This document shows positions 35,162 through 44,856 of a stretch of DNA of 64,000 bases, in pieces (position 1 is the stretch's first letter; the number at the start of each line of letters is the position of its first letter). The notes under the pieces are model-generated. The model had not been told where the DNA came from, did no database searches, and saw only the letters and a program-made list of their open reading frames with translations. The position numbers and the translations under genes are program-made. Origin of the DNA: Rhodoferax sp. (GTDB lineage Bacteria > Pseudomonadota > Gammaproteobacteria > Burkholderiales > Burkholderiaceae_C); assembly GCF_030697375.1 (NCBI RefSeq), contig NZ_JAUYQD010000057.1:62001-126000 (forward strand), written 5' to 3'.

Positions 35162-36136
35162 ATGCATGCCTGGCTTTGTGAAAACCCCACCGGTGTTGAC
35201 GCCTTGAACTGGAAAGAATTGCCGACACCCCAACCCCAAGCCGGTGAGGTGCTGCTGGAGATCAAGGCAGCCAGCCTGAATTTTCCCGACATCCTGATTG
35301 TGCAAAACAAGTACCAGATGAAACCCGCATTGCCGTTTGTGCCGGGCTCCGAATACGCCGGTGTCGTACAAGCGGTTGGTGAAGGCGTTACCCACCTCAA
35401 GGTCGGCCAAGCGGTGGCCTGTTTGAGTGGCACCGGAGGCTTTGGCACCCACACCTTGGCCCCGGCCGCCCTGTGCATGCCGCTGCCCCCAGGCTTTCCT
35501 TTTGTGGATGCCGCGGCGTTCATCATGATCTACGCCACCTCGTACCACGCGCTGGTGGATCGGGCGCAACTCAAGGCCGGGGAAACGGTGCTGGTCTTGG
35601 GCGCTGCGGGCGGTGTCGGCACGTCGGCCATCCAAATTGCCAAGGCCATGGGAGCTAGGGTGATTGCGGCTGCCTCCACCCAAGAAAAATGTGACTTGTG
35701 CAAATCGATTGGAGCCGACGCCACCATCAATTATTCGACTGAAAATCTGCGTGAAGCCATCAAGGTCTTAACCGAGGGGAAAGGCCCGGATGTGATTTAC
35801 GACCCTGTGGGCGGTGATTTTGCCGAGCAGGCTTTCCGATCCATTGCCTGGCGCGGTCGTTATTTGGTGGTGGGTTTCGCCTCCGGCCCCATACCGGCCC
35901 TGCCTTTCAATCTGGCCCTTCTCAAAGGCGCCTCGATTGTGGGCGTATTTTGGGGTGACTTTGCCAAACGCGAACCCAAGGCCAACGGCGCCATGATGAT
36001 GGAATTGGCCCAGTGGTATGGGCAGGGCAAGATCAAACCCGTGATCGACCGCACCATGCCCATGTCCGAACTCAAAGCCGCTTACGCCCACATGGGTTCA
36101 CGCGGAGTCAAAGGCAAATTGGTGATGGTGAACTAA
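35162..36136 (+). CDS. Zinc-independent NADPH:quinone oxidoreductase (QOR family)
   Basis: A 324-residue medium-chain dehydrogenase/reductase. It has a GroES-like N-terminal domain without zinc cysteines, A-A-S-L-N-F-P-D-I-L-I-V-Q, F-V-P-G-S-E-Y-A-G-V-V, and a Rossmann G-A-A-G-G-V-G-T-S-A-I-Q nucleotide motif followed by basic residues compatible with NADPH. A G-GAG lies about nine bases upstream of the ATG. Divergent from surE; monocistronic. Confidence 0.9.
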   Translation: MHAWLCENPTGVDALNWKELPTPQPQAGEVLLEIKAASLNFPDILIVQNKYQMKPALPFVPGSEYAGVVQAVGEGVTHLKVGQAVACLSGTGGFGTHTLAPAALCMPLPPGFPFVDAAAFIMIYATSYHALVDRAQLKAGETVLVLGAAGGVGTSAIQIAKAMGARVIAAASTQEKCDLCKSIGADATINYSTENLREAIKVLTEGKGPDVIYDPVGGDFAEQAFRSIAWRGRYLVVGFASGPIPALPFNLALLKGASIVGVFWGDFAKREPKANGAMMMELAQWYGQGKIKPVIDRTMPMSELKAAYAHMGSRGVKGKLVMVN

Positions 36137-36298
36137 GGATGCATAGCAGGGCTGCCAAATGTCAGCGAAGCACAGCCCTTTGCATGCCAGATTTTACGGT
36201 TGGAAAACTGAGTTCAGACAGCGGCAAGGTTGTGCAGGCTGACCTGAAATCTGTGCGCTTCAAGCCAACACACGGACAAGAACGCTTCATTTGATATT

Positions 36299-36375
<77 letters not shown>

Positions 36376-36436
36376 TTAAGAAGGTGGACTATAACATCGA
36401 ATTCCATTGTTTCGGGTACGCCCCTTGCACAAAGGC

Positions 36437-37324
36437 CTACATCATCACTTCTGATGGAATGTTTTTTGGCCGGTCACGGCGTGCTGTGACCGAACTGCCA
36501 GCGGCAGCCAGCATGGTGCAGGCAATGGCCAACCACTGCAAGCCACTCAGGTGCTCATCGAGCATCAGCAAGCCCAGCAAGGCCGCCACTGCAGGCTCCA
36601 TACTAGTCATGATGCCGAAGGCCTCCTGCGGCAAGCGCTTCAAGGCAACCATCTCTAACGAAATGGGGACTGCGCTTGAAATGACAGCCACACCCAGCCC
36701 AAAGAGCAAGATACGGGGCTCAAGCAAGGCACTGCCAGCATGCCAGACACCAAACGGAACCACGGTGATGGCCGCCACACTCAGCCCCAGCGCGACAGAA
36801 TGACCTGCATGCAAATGGCTCACCCCTTTGCCACACACGATGTAGGCGCCCCAGCACACAGCCGCCGCCAGTGCGTACAACACGCCTTCCGGGTCCAAAC
36901 CTGCCACGTCATGGCCAAGTGGTAGCAGCAACCCCAGTCCTACGACGGCCAGTACCAACCACACAAAATCAATCGGTCTGCGCAAAGAAATCATGGTCAC
37001 CGCCAGCGGCCCAGAAAACTCGATGGCGACCGCCACGCCAAACGGGATACTCCGCAATGACATGTAAAACAGCAGGTTCATAAAGCCCAGCGCCACGCCG
37101 TAACGCAGGAGGGACACAGCATCTACGCGCGACAGTGGCCAGCGCCAAGGCCGCCAGAGGCCCAGCAGCAACAAGGCTGAAAAGCCCACACGCAAAGCAG
37201 TGGTGCCCAATGAACCAACTTGCGGAAAAAGCTGTTTGGCGAAGGATGTGCCAATACCCAGGGCAGTTACAGAGCCCAGTACGGCAAGCAGTGGCAAGGC
37301 ATTTGCAAATCGGTGCGAAGTCAT
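36437..37324 (-). CDS. rhtA: EamA/DMT-family exporter, RhtA-like (threonine/homoserine)
   Basis: A 295-residue inner-membrane protein with ten predicted helices arranged as two EamA halves. The segment R-V-G-F-S-A-L-L-L-L...F-Y-M-S-L-R-S-I-P-F-G-V-A-V-A-I-E-F-S-G-P-L and M-T-S-M-E-P-A-V-A-A-L-L-G are typical of RhtA. The substrate is inferred from family only. Confidence 0.85.
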   Translation of the reverse strand: MTSHRFANALPLLAVLGSVTALGIGTSFAKQLFPQVGSLGTTALRVGFSALLLLGLWRPWRWPLSRVDAVSLLRYGVALGFMNLLFYMSLRSIPFGVAVAIEFSGPLAVTMISLRRPIDFVWLVLAVVGLGLLLPLGHDVAGLDPEGVLYALAAAVCWGAYIVCGKGVSHLHAGHSVALGLSVAAITVVPFGVWHAGSALLEPRILLFGLGVAVISSAVPISLEMVALKRLPQEAFGIMTSMEPAVAALLGLLMLDEHLSGLQWLAIACTMLAAAGSSVTARRDRPKNIPSEVMM

Positions 37325-37504
37325 CCTCCGACGATACCTGATGGCAATTGCGTTGAACCATGGAGTTGCCTGAGCCTGGGCAGTAAGCGAGCCGGGGCCA
37401 TGGGTAATACCTTGCCAATTTTCGCGACGGTCACGAAATAGGACTTATGGCTGCTTGCATCGATTGTCTGCTGCTGGCTACATGAGGCCATCAAACGGCA
37501 CAAA

Positions 37505-37541
37505 CAAAAAAGCCCGCCATAAATTAAGTAGCGGGCTTTTT
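37505..37541 (-). terminator. Rho-independent terminator after tRNA-His
   Basis: AAAAGCCCGC and GCGGGCTTTT form a 10-bp perfect stem around a 13-base AT-rich loop. Read on the minus strand the stem is followed by a T-run, fitting the tRNA-His gene just upstream. Confidence 0.88.
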
Positions 37542-37561
37542 ATGTGCCGTAAGGCTTTATA

Positions 37562-37638
37562 TGGGGTGGCTGAAGGGGCTCGAACCCTCGACAACAGGAA
37601 TCACAATCCTGGACTCTACCAACTGAGCTACAGCCACC
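37562..37638 (-). tRNA. tRNA-His (GTG)
   Basis: A 77-base minus-strand cloverleaf with anticodon GTG, the extra 5' G (G-1) paired to C73, T-arm GGTTCGAGCCC and encoded CCA. Located directly 3' of ppiD on the same strand. Confidence 0.96.
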
Positions 37639-37668
37639 GTAAGACTCGTATTATAGCTGGTGTTTTAC

Positions 37669-39597
37669 CTAATCCGCAGAGGTTTGTGCGTCAATTGATG
37701 AACGTGTTGGCCGCTGCACTTTCATCTGCACTTTAAAGCGCTCTTTAAGCCACTGGTAATAGGCTTGGTTTTCGGCGCTGGCAACCCATTGAGCGTACTG
37801 CGTCCGCTCCTGCTTACTATCCGCAGGTGGCGTGCGTGCCAACACCTTGTTAACGCGGACTACGGCATAACCCTGGGCGCCCAAATCTACACCAACCCAA
37901 GCAGGCAAACTGGAAGTGTCGGCACTCAAGGCCGCATCCAACAGCGGCCCCTGGATGGGCTGATTGGGTTCACGAGAAACGGTAACGGCTGCGGGTAAGT
38001 TATCTGCAGTGCCACCCGTCTTCCAAGCAGCCAATTTCGCAACGCCTTCTTTGCGTGCCATTTCAGCAGCGCGCTTAGCCACCAAGCGGTCTTGCACGAT
38101 GCTGCGCACTTCGCCCAAAGGCAGAGTTCGCGCAGGCGTATATTGGGTAATACGTGCTGCAACAAGTTGATTGGCCGCAATTTCAATGGCCTCGGTATTG
38201 CGTTTTTTCTCCACAGAATCAGGGCTGAACACCGCAGCCAGCAACTTGGGATTGGCCAATACCCCCGTCACAGACGGAGACACTTTACGCTGCAGATTGG
38301 AAGCAGTTTTCACCTCCAGTTTCAAACGGTCTGCAATGGGTTTGAGGCTATCAGACTGCTCATACACACCATTGGTAAAGGCGTCCGCCACTTCGGCATA
38401 TTTGCGCTGCGCTTGTTGCGCTTTCAGGTCAGCCTCAATACCGGCACGCAATTCCTCAAAGCTGCGCTGCTTCGGCACTTTAATATCGGTCAAGCGAATG
38501 ATGTGAAAGCCAAAATCGGACTCAACGAGGTCACTGATCTCACCTTTTTTCATGGCAAACGTCGCGTCTTCAAAAGGCTTGACCATGGAACCGCGACCAA
38601 AAAAATCCAAATCACCACCATTCGGCGCCGACCCCACATCCTGAGAGTTTTTCCGAGCGACATCAGCAAACGACTCAGGTGCCTTGCGTACTTGGCTTAA
38701 CAATGATTGCGCTTTTTCTTTCGCCTTCTGACGGTCAGCGGCCGGCATGTCTTTGTTGGCATTGATAAGTATGTGACTTGCGCGCCGCTCTTCTTTACCA
38801 CTCAAACGAGCAGCGTTCTGCTCATAGTAGGATTTCAAATCAGCTTCATTGAGGGTGATGGTCTTTTTTACAGAGTCCAGGTCCAACACCACGTATTCGA
38901 TGTTGGCGGATTCCTGTGCCTGAAACACAGACTGGTTAGCCTGGTAAAACGCCTCCAGCTCGGCATCACTGGGATTGACCTTGGTGGCGAAATCGGCGGG
39001 AGTAAATTTTGCAATTTGAACTTCGCGCTTTTCAAAGAACGCGTTCAGAGCAACATCCGCAAGTGCTGCAGGAGAAAACGCCGTCCCCACAATGCCCGAC
39101 TCGACTTGCCGAACCGACAAGTCGCTACGCACACGGGCTTCAAATCCTTCGGGAGTCAAACCCTGACTAGCGGCCAACTGGCGGTAGCGCTCAATATCCA
39201 AGGTGCCATCAGGTTTGCGCAACGATGCAATGGTTGGGTTTTGTTGCAACTCCCGGGCCAAACGCGCATCGGTCGTACCGAGGCGGAAAGTCTGTGCAGC
39301 CTCAGACAACACACGCTCATGCACCAGACGCTCCAGCGTGACGTAGCGGGCTTCTGGAGACTCCAGCAACTTAGCATCCAGATTGGGCATGGAGGCGCGT
39401 AGACGGTCAACTTCGTTCTTGTGTGCAGCATCCCACTCACCTTGGGTAACGTTGTGGCCACCTACCTTGGCCACCGCATCCCCCCCCGCATTGATGCTTT
39501 TGAAACCATCCACCCCCACCAGCACAAACGCCGGAATGATGAGCAAGAACATGAGGAACATCATGACCTTCGTGTGCTTGCGAACAAAATCAAACAT
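37669..39597 (-). CDS. ppiD: Periplasmic folding chaperone PpiD (SurA_N and parvulin domains)
   Basis: A 642-residue protein with an N-terminal anchor helix (about 12-31), a long SurA-like chaperone region (about 35-250), a parvulin domain (about 265-370: A-S-H-I-L-I-N...G-G-D-L-D-F-F-G-R-G-S-M-V...G-F-H-I-I-R-L) and a C-terminal chaperone part. It binds proteins leaving the SecYEG channel on the periplasmic side. Length is typical. Downstream of hupB/tRNA-Val, separated by a strong terminator, so it has its own promoter in a short space. Confidence 0.95.
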   Translation of the reverse strand: MFDFVRKHTKVMMFLMFLLIIPAFVLVGVDGFKSINAGGDAVAKVGGHNVTQGEWDAAHKNEVDRLRASMPNLDAKLLESPEARYVTLERLVHERVLSEAAQTFRLGTTDARLARELQQNPTIASLRKPDGTLDIERYRQLAASQGLTPEGFEARVRSDLSVRQVESGIVGTAFSPAALADVALNAFFEKREVQIAKFTPADFATKVNPSDAELEAFYQANQSVFQAQESANIEYVVLDLDSVKKTITLNEADLKSYYEQNAARLSGKEERRASHILINANKDMPAADRQKAKEKAQSLLSQVRKAPESFADVARKNSQDVGSAPNGGDLDFFGRGSMVKPFEDATFAMKKGEISDLVESDFGFHIIRLTDIKVPKQRSFEELRAGIEADLKAQQAQRKYAEVADAFTNGVYEQSDSLKPIADRLKLEVKTASNLQRKVSPSVTGVLANPKLLAAVFSPDSVEKKRNTEAIEIAANQLVAARITQYTPARTLPLGEVRSIVQDRLVAKRAAEMARKEGVAKLAAWKTGGTADNLPAAVTVSREPNQPIQGPLLDAALSADTSSLPAWVGVDLGAQGYAVVRVNKVLARTPPADSKQERTQYAQWVASAENQAYYQWLKERFKVQMKVQRPTRSSIDAQTSAD

Positions 39598-39621
39598 GCG
39601 CTTTTCTCTCCGATAAAAAAC

Positions 39622-39652
39622 AAAAAAAAGGCGAACACTGGTGTTCGCCTTT
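39622..39652 (-). terminator. Rho-independent terminator after tRNA-Val
   Basis: A 12-bp perfect stem (39627-39638 with 39641-39652, loop TG) followed on the minus strand by eight Ts. It ends the hupB/tRNA-Val transcript just before ppiD. Confidence 0.94.
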
Positions 39653-39663
39653 ACTCGGGTGGG

Positions 39664-39739
39664 TGGTGGGTGATGACGGGCTCGAACCGCCGACCTACGC
39701 CTTGTAAGGGCGCCGCTCTACCAACTGAGCTAATCACCC
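39664..39739 (-). tRNA. tRNA-Val (TAC)
   Basis: A 76-base minus-strand cloverleaf; anticodon loop CTTACAA gives TAC, T-arm GGTTCGAGCCC, acceptor GGGTGAT with ATCACCC, CCA encoded. It lies between hupB and ppiD on the same strand. Confidence 0.96.
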
Positions 39740-39761
39740 CACCTAAAACTTAAATTCCAAT

Positions 39762-40034
39762 TCAGTTCAACGCATCTTTCAGCGCTTTGCCTGGACGAAA
39801 CTTGGGAACCTTTGCTGCTTTGATTTTAATCGCATCGCCGGTACGTGGATTACGACCCGTGCGCGCCGCACGCTTACCAACCGCAAATGTACCAAAACCA
39901 ACCAAGGAAACCGAACCACCCTTCTTCAAAGTGGTCTTAACCGCACCAATGGTGGACTCCAACGCGCGCGTTGCTGCTGCCTTTGAGATGTCGGCATGTT
40001 TCGCAATGTGCTCAATCAATTCTGTCTTATTCAC
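39762..40034 (-). CDS. hupB: DNA-binding protein HU (beta type)
   Basis: A 90-residue histone-like protein with the full HU signature [18 protein letters not shown] and the DNA-bending arm ending [10 protein letters not shown]. The 200 bases upstream (40035-40238) contain no gene; they presumably carry its promoter, though I see no clear operator. Confidence 0.97.
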   Translation of the reverse strand: MNKTELIEHIAKHADISKAAATRALESTIGAVKTTLKKGGSVSLVGFGTFAVGKRAARTGRNPRTGDAIKIKAAKVPKFRPGKALKDALN

Positions 40035-40238
40035 AAAGTCCCCTTGTAGGCCTGGCCTGGTAATCCCATATGTCTCATCAAAATCTTATAAACAACAACC
40101 GCAGCTGCAACCGTTTCATTAGAGCAACAGGGTGTCTCTAAGTCAATACGCTGTGCAACATTACGACAGTGAGGACGCGAATTCTAGTCGCTTTTCATGC
40201 GGGAATGCGGAACCAGTTCCAAGAATTTTTTGTATTTT

Positions 40239-40814
40239 TCATCGTGCGCGGGCACGAATCTCAGGTAACGCTTTTTGTAAGTAATACACCATGGACCATA
40301 TGGTAAGCACCGCTGCAGCCCAGATTAACCACACACCCCACAAATGGGTATCTATGAGACCAAACAACATTCCATCGAACAGCAAAAACGGAATCGCCAC
40401 CATTTGCGATACGGTTTTAAGCTTCCCAATCATATGGACTGCCACGCTTTTGGAGGCCCCAATTTGCGCCATCCATTCACGCAACGCAGAAATCGCAATC
40501 TCACGCCCCACGATGATCAGCGCAACAAACACATCTGCGCGCTGCAAGTGCACCAACACCAAAACGCAGGCACACACCAAAAATTTATCGGCAACCGGGT
40601 CAAGAAAAGCGCCAAAAGACGAGGTCTGGTTCAACTTGCGCGCCAGATAACCATCCAGCCAATCGGTCGCAGCAAACACCACGAACATGACCGTGGCAAT
40701 CCAGTTTTTTTCTGCCACGGAAGACACGGACTCTGGCAAATAAAAGACACCAACGATCAATGGAATCGCGAAAATTCGCGTCCACGTCATGATGGTGGGA
40801 ATGGTCATAAACAT
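40239..40814 (-). CDS. pgsA: CDP-diacylglycerol–glycerol-3-phosphate 3-phosphatidyltransferase
   Basis: A 191-residue inner-membrane enzyme making phosphatidylglycerophosphate. The CDP-alcohol phosphotransferase motif D-x2-D-G-x2-A-R-x8-G-x3-D-x3-D is complete (D-W-L-D-G-Y-L-A-R ... F-G-A-F-L-D-P-V-A-D). N-terminal P-T-I-M-T-W-T-R-I is typical. Directly downstream of uvrC (18 bases), a conserved pairing. Confidence 0.96.
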   Translation of the reverse strand: MFMTIPTIMTWTRIFAIPLIVGVFYLPESVSSVAEKNWIATVMFVVFAATDWLDGYLARKLNQTSSFGAFLDPVADKFLVCACVLVLVHLQRADVFVALIIVGREIAISALREWMAQIGASKSVAVHMIGKLKTVSQMVAIPFLLFDGMLFGLIDTHLWGVWLIWAAAVLTIWSMVYYLQKALPEIRARAR

Positions 40815-40832
40815 GGCGTGATTGTGGCACGG

Positions 40833-42821
40833 CTAATGCAGCACCCGGTAAATTTCTTCGGCCAATTCGCGAGATATTCCTTCCACGGTGGCGATGTCCT
40901 CTACGCCTGCTAACGCCACCCCTCTGACACCCCCAAAACGCTGTAGTAATTTGGCACGGCGCTTGGGACCAATCCCCGGTATTTCTTCCAGCTTGCTGCC
41001 ACCCACACGCACTTTTGCGCGCTGGGCACGCATGCCGGTGATGGCAAAGCGGTGCGCCTCGTCCCGTATTTGCGCCACCAGCATCAGGGCGGCAGAATCG
41101 GAGCCCAAATACACCTTGTCACGGCCATCGGCAAACACCAGTTCTTCCAGCCCCACTTTGCGCCCCTCCCCTTTTTCAACGCCGACAATCAGCGACAGGT
41201 CCAACCCCAGGCCAGTGAACACCTCTCGTGCCATGGACACTTGGCCCTTGCCTCCATCCACCAGCACCAGGTCGGGAAGGCGCCCCGTGCCTGCGGACGT
41301 TTGCCCCGCGTGTTTGGCTTCGGCCAGGGCCTCTGCCAGTTTGCTGTAGCGCCGGGTCAGCACCTGGCGCATGGCGGCGTAATCGTCGCCCGGCGTGATG
41401 CCCTCGATGTTGTAGCGACGGTACTCGGCGTTTTGCATTTTGTGGTGATGAAACACCACACACGATGCCTGGGTCGCTTCACCCGCCGTATGCGAAATGT
41501 CGAAACACTCGACACGCAGCTCTTCCAAATTTTCCAACGCCAAATCCAGCGCATCCGCCAATGCACGGGTACGGGCCTGCTGCGAGCCCTCCTCCGCCAA
41601 CAATCGCGCCAACTGCAAAGCTGCATTGGTCTGCGCCATGTCCAGCCAGGCACGCCGCTGTTCGCGCGGCTGCTGGACCACACTGACCTTGAAACCCACC
41701 TGGGCGGAAAGCGCTTGCGTCAGGGCCTTGTCTACCGGCTCGCTCACCACCAAAACAGAAGGCATGGGCACGTCGATGTAATGCTGCGACAAAAAGGCCT
41801 CCAGCACTTGCGCCTCTACCGAAGTTGGCACCTCGGATGATTCCTCGGTGTCCTCCAGCCCCGAGGCGTCTTCCACATGCACCGGAAAATACGGTCGATC
41901 ACCCAGATGGCGTCCGCCACGCACCATGGCCAAATTCACGCAGGCTTTGCCGCCTTGCACTTTCACCGCCAGAATGTCCACATCGCGGTCGGAAACGTTG
42001 TCCACCGACTGCTGGTGCAGCACATTGGACAGCGCAGCCACCTGGTTGCGCAACTCCGCGGCCTGCTCGAACTCCAATCGCTCGGCATGCGCCATCATGC
42101 GAGATTCCAGCTTCTTGAGCACCTCTTGGGCATCACCACGCAAAAACTTTTCCGCATTCGCTACATCATGGGCGTAGTCGTCGGCGCTGATATGCCCCAC
42201 ACAGGGTGCGGAACAACGCTTGATCTGGTACAGCAAGCATGGGCGGGTCCGGTTGCTGAAAACGGGATCCTCACAGGTCCGCAAGCGAAACACTTTTTGC
42301 ATCAACAAAATAGCTTCTTTCACCGCCCATGCACTGGGGTAGGGTCCGAAATACCGGTGTTTCTTTTCCACCCCCCCGCGGTAATAGGACACGCGGGAAA
42401 ATTCGGCCGCAAGCGGTGAGTCTCCGTTTTTGCCGGGAGTCTCACTCTCGCTCCGACCGGGCTCCCCCCGCTTGCCAGACTTGGACACCCCGGTCATTTT
42501 CAAATAGGGGTAACTCTTGTCGTCCCGAAACAGAATGTTGTACTTGGGGCTCAAGGCCTTGATGAGGTTGTTTTCCAGCAGCAGCGCCTCCGCTTCGGAG
42601 CGCACCACCGTGGTCTCCATGCGCACAATTTTGCTCACCATGTGGCCGATGCGGGTTCCTCCATGGTTTTTCTGAAAGTAGCTGGACACCCGCTTTTTCA
42701 GGTTGATGGCCTTGCCCACATACAGCACTTGGTCCTGCGCATCAAAATAGCGGTACACGCCAGGCAACGCCGGCAACGAGGCGACATCGGTCAACAATTG
42801 TTCAGGGTGGGTTTCGGACAT
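40833..42821 (-). CDS. uvrC: Excinuclease ABC subunit C
   Basis: A 662-residue nucleotide-excision-repair endonuclease: GIY-YIG domain (about 10-90; P-G-V-Y-R-Y-F then V-L-Y-V-G-K-A), Cys-rich region, UVR domain, RNase H-like C-terminal nuclease (E-C-F-D-I-S-H; V-L-V-D-G-G-K) and two HhH motifs at the end (I-P-G-I-G-P-K-R-R). Start at ATG 42821 matches homologues; the frame is open further upstream only as antisense of earP. A low-complexity, Gly/Ser/Glu-rich stretch of about 25-30 residues is inserted just after the GIY-YIG domain. Confidence 0.96.
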   Translation of the reverse strand: MSETHPEQLLTDVASLPALPGVYRYFDAQDQVLYVGKAINLKKRVSSYFQKNHGGTRIGHMVSKIVRMETTVVRSEAEALLLENNLIKALSPKYNILFRDDKSYPYLKMTGVSKSGKRGEPGRSESETPGKNGDSPLAAEFSRVSYYRGGVEKKHRYFGPYPSAWAVKEAILLMQKVFRLRTCEDPVFSNRTRPCLLYQIKRCSAPCVGHISADDYAHDVANAEKFLRGDAQEVLKKLESRMMAHAERLEFEQAAELRNQVAALSNVLHQQSVDNVSDRDVDILAVKVQGGKACVNLAMVRGGRHLGDRPYFPVHVEDASGLEDTEESSEVPTSVEAQVLEAFLSQHYIDVPMPSVLVVSEPVDKALTQALSAQVGFKVSVVQQPREQRRAWLDMAQTNAALQLARLLAEEGSQQARTRALADALDLALENLEELRVECFDISHTAGEATQASCVVFHHHKMQNAEYRRYNIEGITPGDDYAAMRQVLTRRYSKLAEALAEAKHAGQTSAGTGRLPDLVLVDGGKGQVSMAREVFTGLGLDLSLIVGVEKGEGRKVGLEELVFADGRDKVYLGSDSAALMLVAQIRDEAHRFAITGMRAQRAKVRVGGSKLEEIPGIGPKRRAKLLQRFGGVRGVALAGVEDIATVEGISRELAEEIYRVLH

Positions 42822-42897
42822 GTTTGCTATTGTGTACGCTGGCGTGCCGCCCAATCTTGTGGCCATTTCGACGGATGATTTGTGGACAATCCACCCC

Positions 42898-44049
42898 ATG
42901 AACACGCCTCTCCTACCGCCCCCCCCCCTTCTCTGGGACGTATTCTGCCGCGTGGTCGACAACCTCGGCGACATCGGGGTTTGCTGGCGCCTGGCGGTCA
43001 ATCTGGCCACGCGCGGGCAGCAGGTCCGGCTTTGGGTCGACGATCCTTCCGCCCTGCACTGGATGGCACCCGGTGCTCTTGAAGGGCGTATCCCCGGGAT
43101 CCAAGTCCTGCCATGGTCACAGTCCCAGCAAACGGATGTGCTGGACAAGTGCCCTATGGCCGATGTGTGGATCGAAGCCTTTGGCTGTGAAATTGCTCCT
43201 GAATTCATAGCTACTTGCGCACACTCCATGGGGGCTAGAGGCCTAAAAGACCTTAAACATCCGGCGTGGATCAATCTGGAATACTTGACGGCAGAACGTT
43301 TTGCCGAACGTAGCCACACCCTGCCCTCGCCGGTGATGAACGGCCCTGCCTGCGGCTGGACCAAGTATTTTTTCTACCCCGGATTTACGCCCCAAACCGG
43401 TGGACTGCTACGAGAAGGGAACCGCGTACAGCAACAAGCCCTCTTTGATCGCTGCGATTGGCTGCAGCGCTTGGGCATTCCCTGGCAGGGCGAGCGGCTG
43501 GTGTCACTGTTCTGCTACGAGCCGCCCGCATTGGGTGAGTTTTTGAGGCAGTTGCAGGAAGACACCACGCCCACCCGCTTGCTGGTGACATCTGGGCGGG
43601 CCAGTGAAGCACTCAAAAATTTAAGCCCAATCGGGCTGCAGCCCTTGTCAATACAGCGTGGGCAGCTATCCATTTCATACCTCCCCCCACTTAGCCAAGC
43701 AGACTTTGACCACCTGTTGTGGGCATGCGACTTCAATTGTGTGCGGGGTGAAGACTCGTTGGTGCGCGCCCTGTGGGCGGGGAAGCCCTTTGTCTGGCAA
43801 ATCTACCCGCAGGACGACAACGCCCACCACGACAAGCTACAGGCCTTTTTGGACATGCTGGGAGCCGATACCACTTTACGCAATCTCCACCACATCTGGA
43901 ACAGCGTGACCCCAACAACAGGTGGCAGACCTTGGCTGCAACCAAACCTTGACGCATGGCAAGTAATCACGCGCACAGCCCGCGAACGCCTGCTGCAGAT
44001 GGATGATTTGGCCTCCCAGCTTATCGCTTTCGTGTGGAAAAAACGCTAA
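42898..44049 (+). CDS. earP: EF-P arginine rhamnosyltransferase EarP
   Basis: A 383-residue GT104 glycosyltransferase that transfers rhamnose from dTDP-rhamnose to Arg32 of EF-P. N-terminal [17 protein letters not shown] with the catalytic aspartates (about D21, D25), L-E-Y-L-T-A-E, F-F-Y-P-G-F and the C-terminal [18 protein letters not shown] are hallmarks. efp follows 127 bases downstream. Two dispersed-repeat copies are translated within it: one between C-E-I-A and W-I-N-L-E-Y-L, lengthening a loop relative to typical EarP, and a diverged one near the middle. Start ATG 42898 is the first Met fitting homologues. Confidence 0.95.
   Translation: MNTPLLPPPPLLWDVFCRVVDNLGDIGVCWRLAVNLATRGQQVRLWVDDPSALHWMAPGALEGRIPGIQVLPWSQSQQTDVLDKCPMADVWIEAFGCEIAPEFIATCAHSMGARGLKDLKHPAWINLEYLTAERFAERSHTLPSPVMNGPACGWTKYFFYPGFTPQTGGLLREGNRVQQQALFDRCDWLQRLGIPWQGERLVSLFCYEPPALGEFLRQLQEDTTPTRLLVTSGRASEALKNLSPIGLQPLSIQRGQLSISYLPPLSQADFDHLLWACDFNCVRGEDSLVRALWAGKPFVWQIYPQDDNAHHDKLQAFLDMLGADTTLRNLHHIWNSVTPTTGGRPWLQPNLDAWQVITRTARERLLQMDDLASQLIAFVWKKR
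43195..43243 (+). repeat. Dispersed ~49-bp repeat, copy F (inside earP)
   Basis: GCTCCTGAATTCATAGCTAC, TTGCGCACACTCCATG, GGGGCTAGAGGCCT: close to consensus. It is translated on the plus strand as [16 protein letters not shown], i.e. on the opposite strand to the frame used in rpoS. Confidence 0.88.
43632..43679 (-). repeat. Dispersed ~49-bp repeat, diverged copy J (inside earP)
   Basis: Keeps GGGCTGCAGCCC, a GCG core, GGCAGCTAT and a CATTTCATAC tip at the family spacing but with many changes. Translated as part of [16 protein letters not shown]. Confidence 0.5.
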
Positions 44050-44176
44050 AATCCTAGGCTTTGCTGAATTTGCCTTGGACCCTTCGGGCGAATCATGCCC
44101 CGCCGCAGTCTGCGGCCTAACCCGCTAACAGCGCACGCTAGAAGCGACCAATAGCGACAACCGCTCTTCACTATTT

Positions 44177-44731
44177 ATGAAAATCGCCCAAGAAATCCGT
44201 GCCGGCAACGTCATCATGCACGGCAAAGACCCCATGGTCGTTCTGAAAACCGAATACAGCCGTGGTGGCCGCAATTCCGCCACCGTGCGCATGAAGCTCA
44301 AAAGCCTGATCGCCAACTTCGGCACCGAAGTGGTGTTCAAGGCCGACGACAAGATGGACCAGGTTATTCTGGACAAGAAGGACTGCACCTACTCCTACTT
44401 CGCCGACCCCATGTATGTGTGCATGGACGAGGAATACAACCAGTACGAAGTGGAAGCCGAAAACATGGGTGATTCGCTGAACTACCTCGAAGACGGCATG
44501 GCGGTTGAAGTGGTGTTTTACGACGGCAAGGCCATCTCGGTTGAGCTACCCACCAGCGTGGTGCGCGAAATCACCTGGACCGAACCCGCCGTCAAAGGCG
44601 ACACCTCCGGCAAGGTGCTCAAGCCCGCCAAAATCGCAACCGGTTTTGACGTCGGCGTGCCAATTTTCGTGGCGCAAGGCGACAAGGTTGAAATCGATAC
44701 CCGCACAGGCGAGTACCGCAAACGCGTCTAA
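44177..44731 (+). CDS. efp: Elongation factor P (arginine type)
   Basis: A 184-residue translation factor that relieves ribosome stalling at polyproline. Three domains are present and the tip loop is Y-S-R-G-G-R-N-S with Arg at position 32, the residue rhamnosylated by EarP, encoded just upstream. Length and C-terminus ([10 protein letters not shown]) are normal. Confidence 0.97.
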   Translation: MKIAQEIRAGNVIMHGKDPMVVLKTEYSRGGRNSATVRMKLKSLIANFGTEVVFKADDKMDQVILDKKDCTYSYFADPMYVCMDEEYNQYEVEAENMGDSLNYLEDGMAVEVVFYDGKAISVELPTSVVREITWTEPAVKGDTSGKVLKPAKIATGFDVGVPIFVAQGDKVEIDTRTGEYRKRV

Positions 44732-44750
44732 GCACCGTTCGCATCGACCA

Positions 44751-44777
44751 AAAGGCTTCTTCGGAAGCCTTTTTTAT
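44751..44777 (+). terminator. Rho-independent terminator after efp
   Basis: AAAGGCTTC-TTCG-GAAGCCTTT, a 9-bp stem with a stable TTCG loop followed by more Ts, 20 bases after the efp stop. Confidence 0.93.
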
Positions 44778-44856
44778 TGGATTCGACGCGCTTGGCATGT
44801 ACCTAAACGCATTGCCAAAGCCCTTTCATGCCCCAAATTCCGTGTAGGCTATCTGC

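Noticed and set aside
36148-36181. Inverted repeat AGGGCTG...CAGCCCT after the quinone oxidoreductase as terminator
   Set aside because: The loop is long (18 bases) and only three Ts follow; too weak to list.
42300-42350. AAAATAGCTTC... stretch in uvrC as another repeat copy
   Set aside because: Too few core positions match (no GCGCA core, no proper tip) to claim membership.
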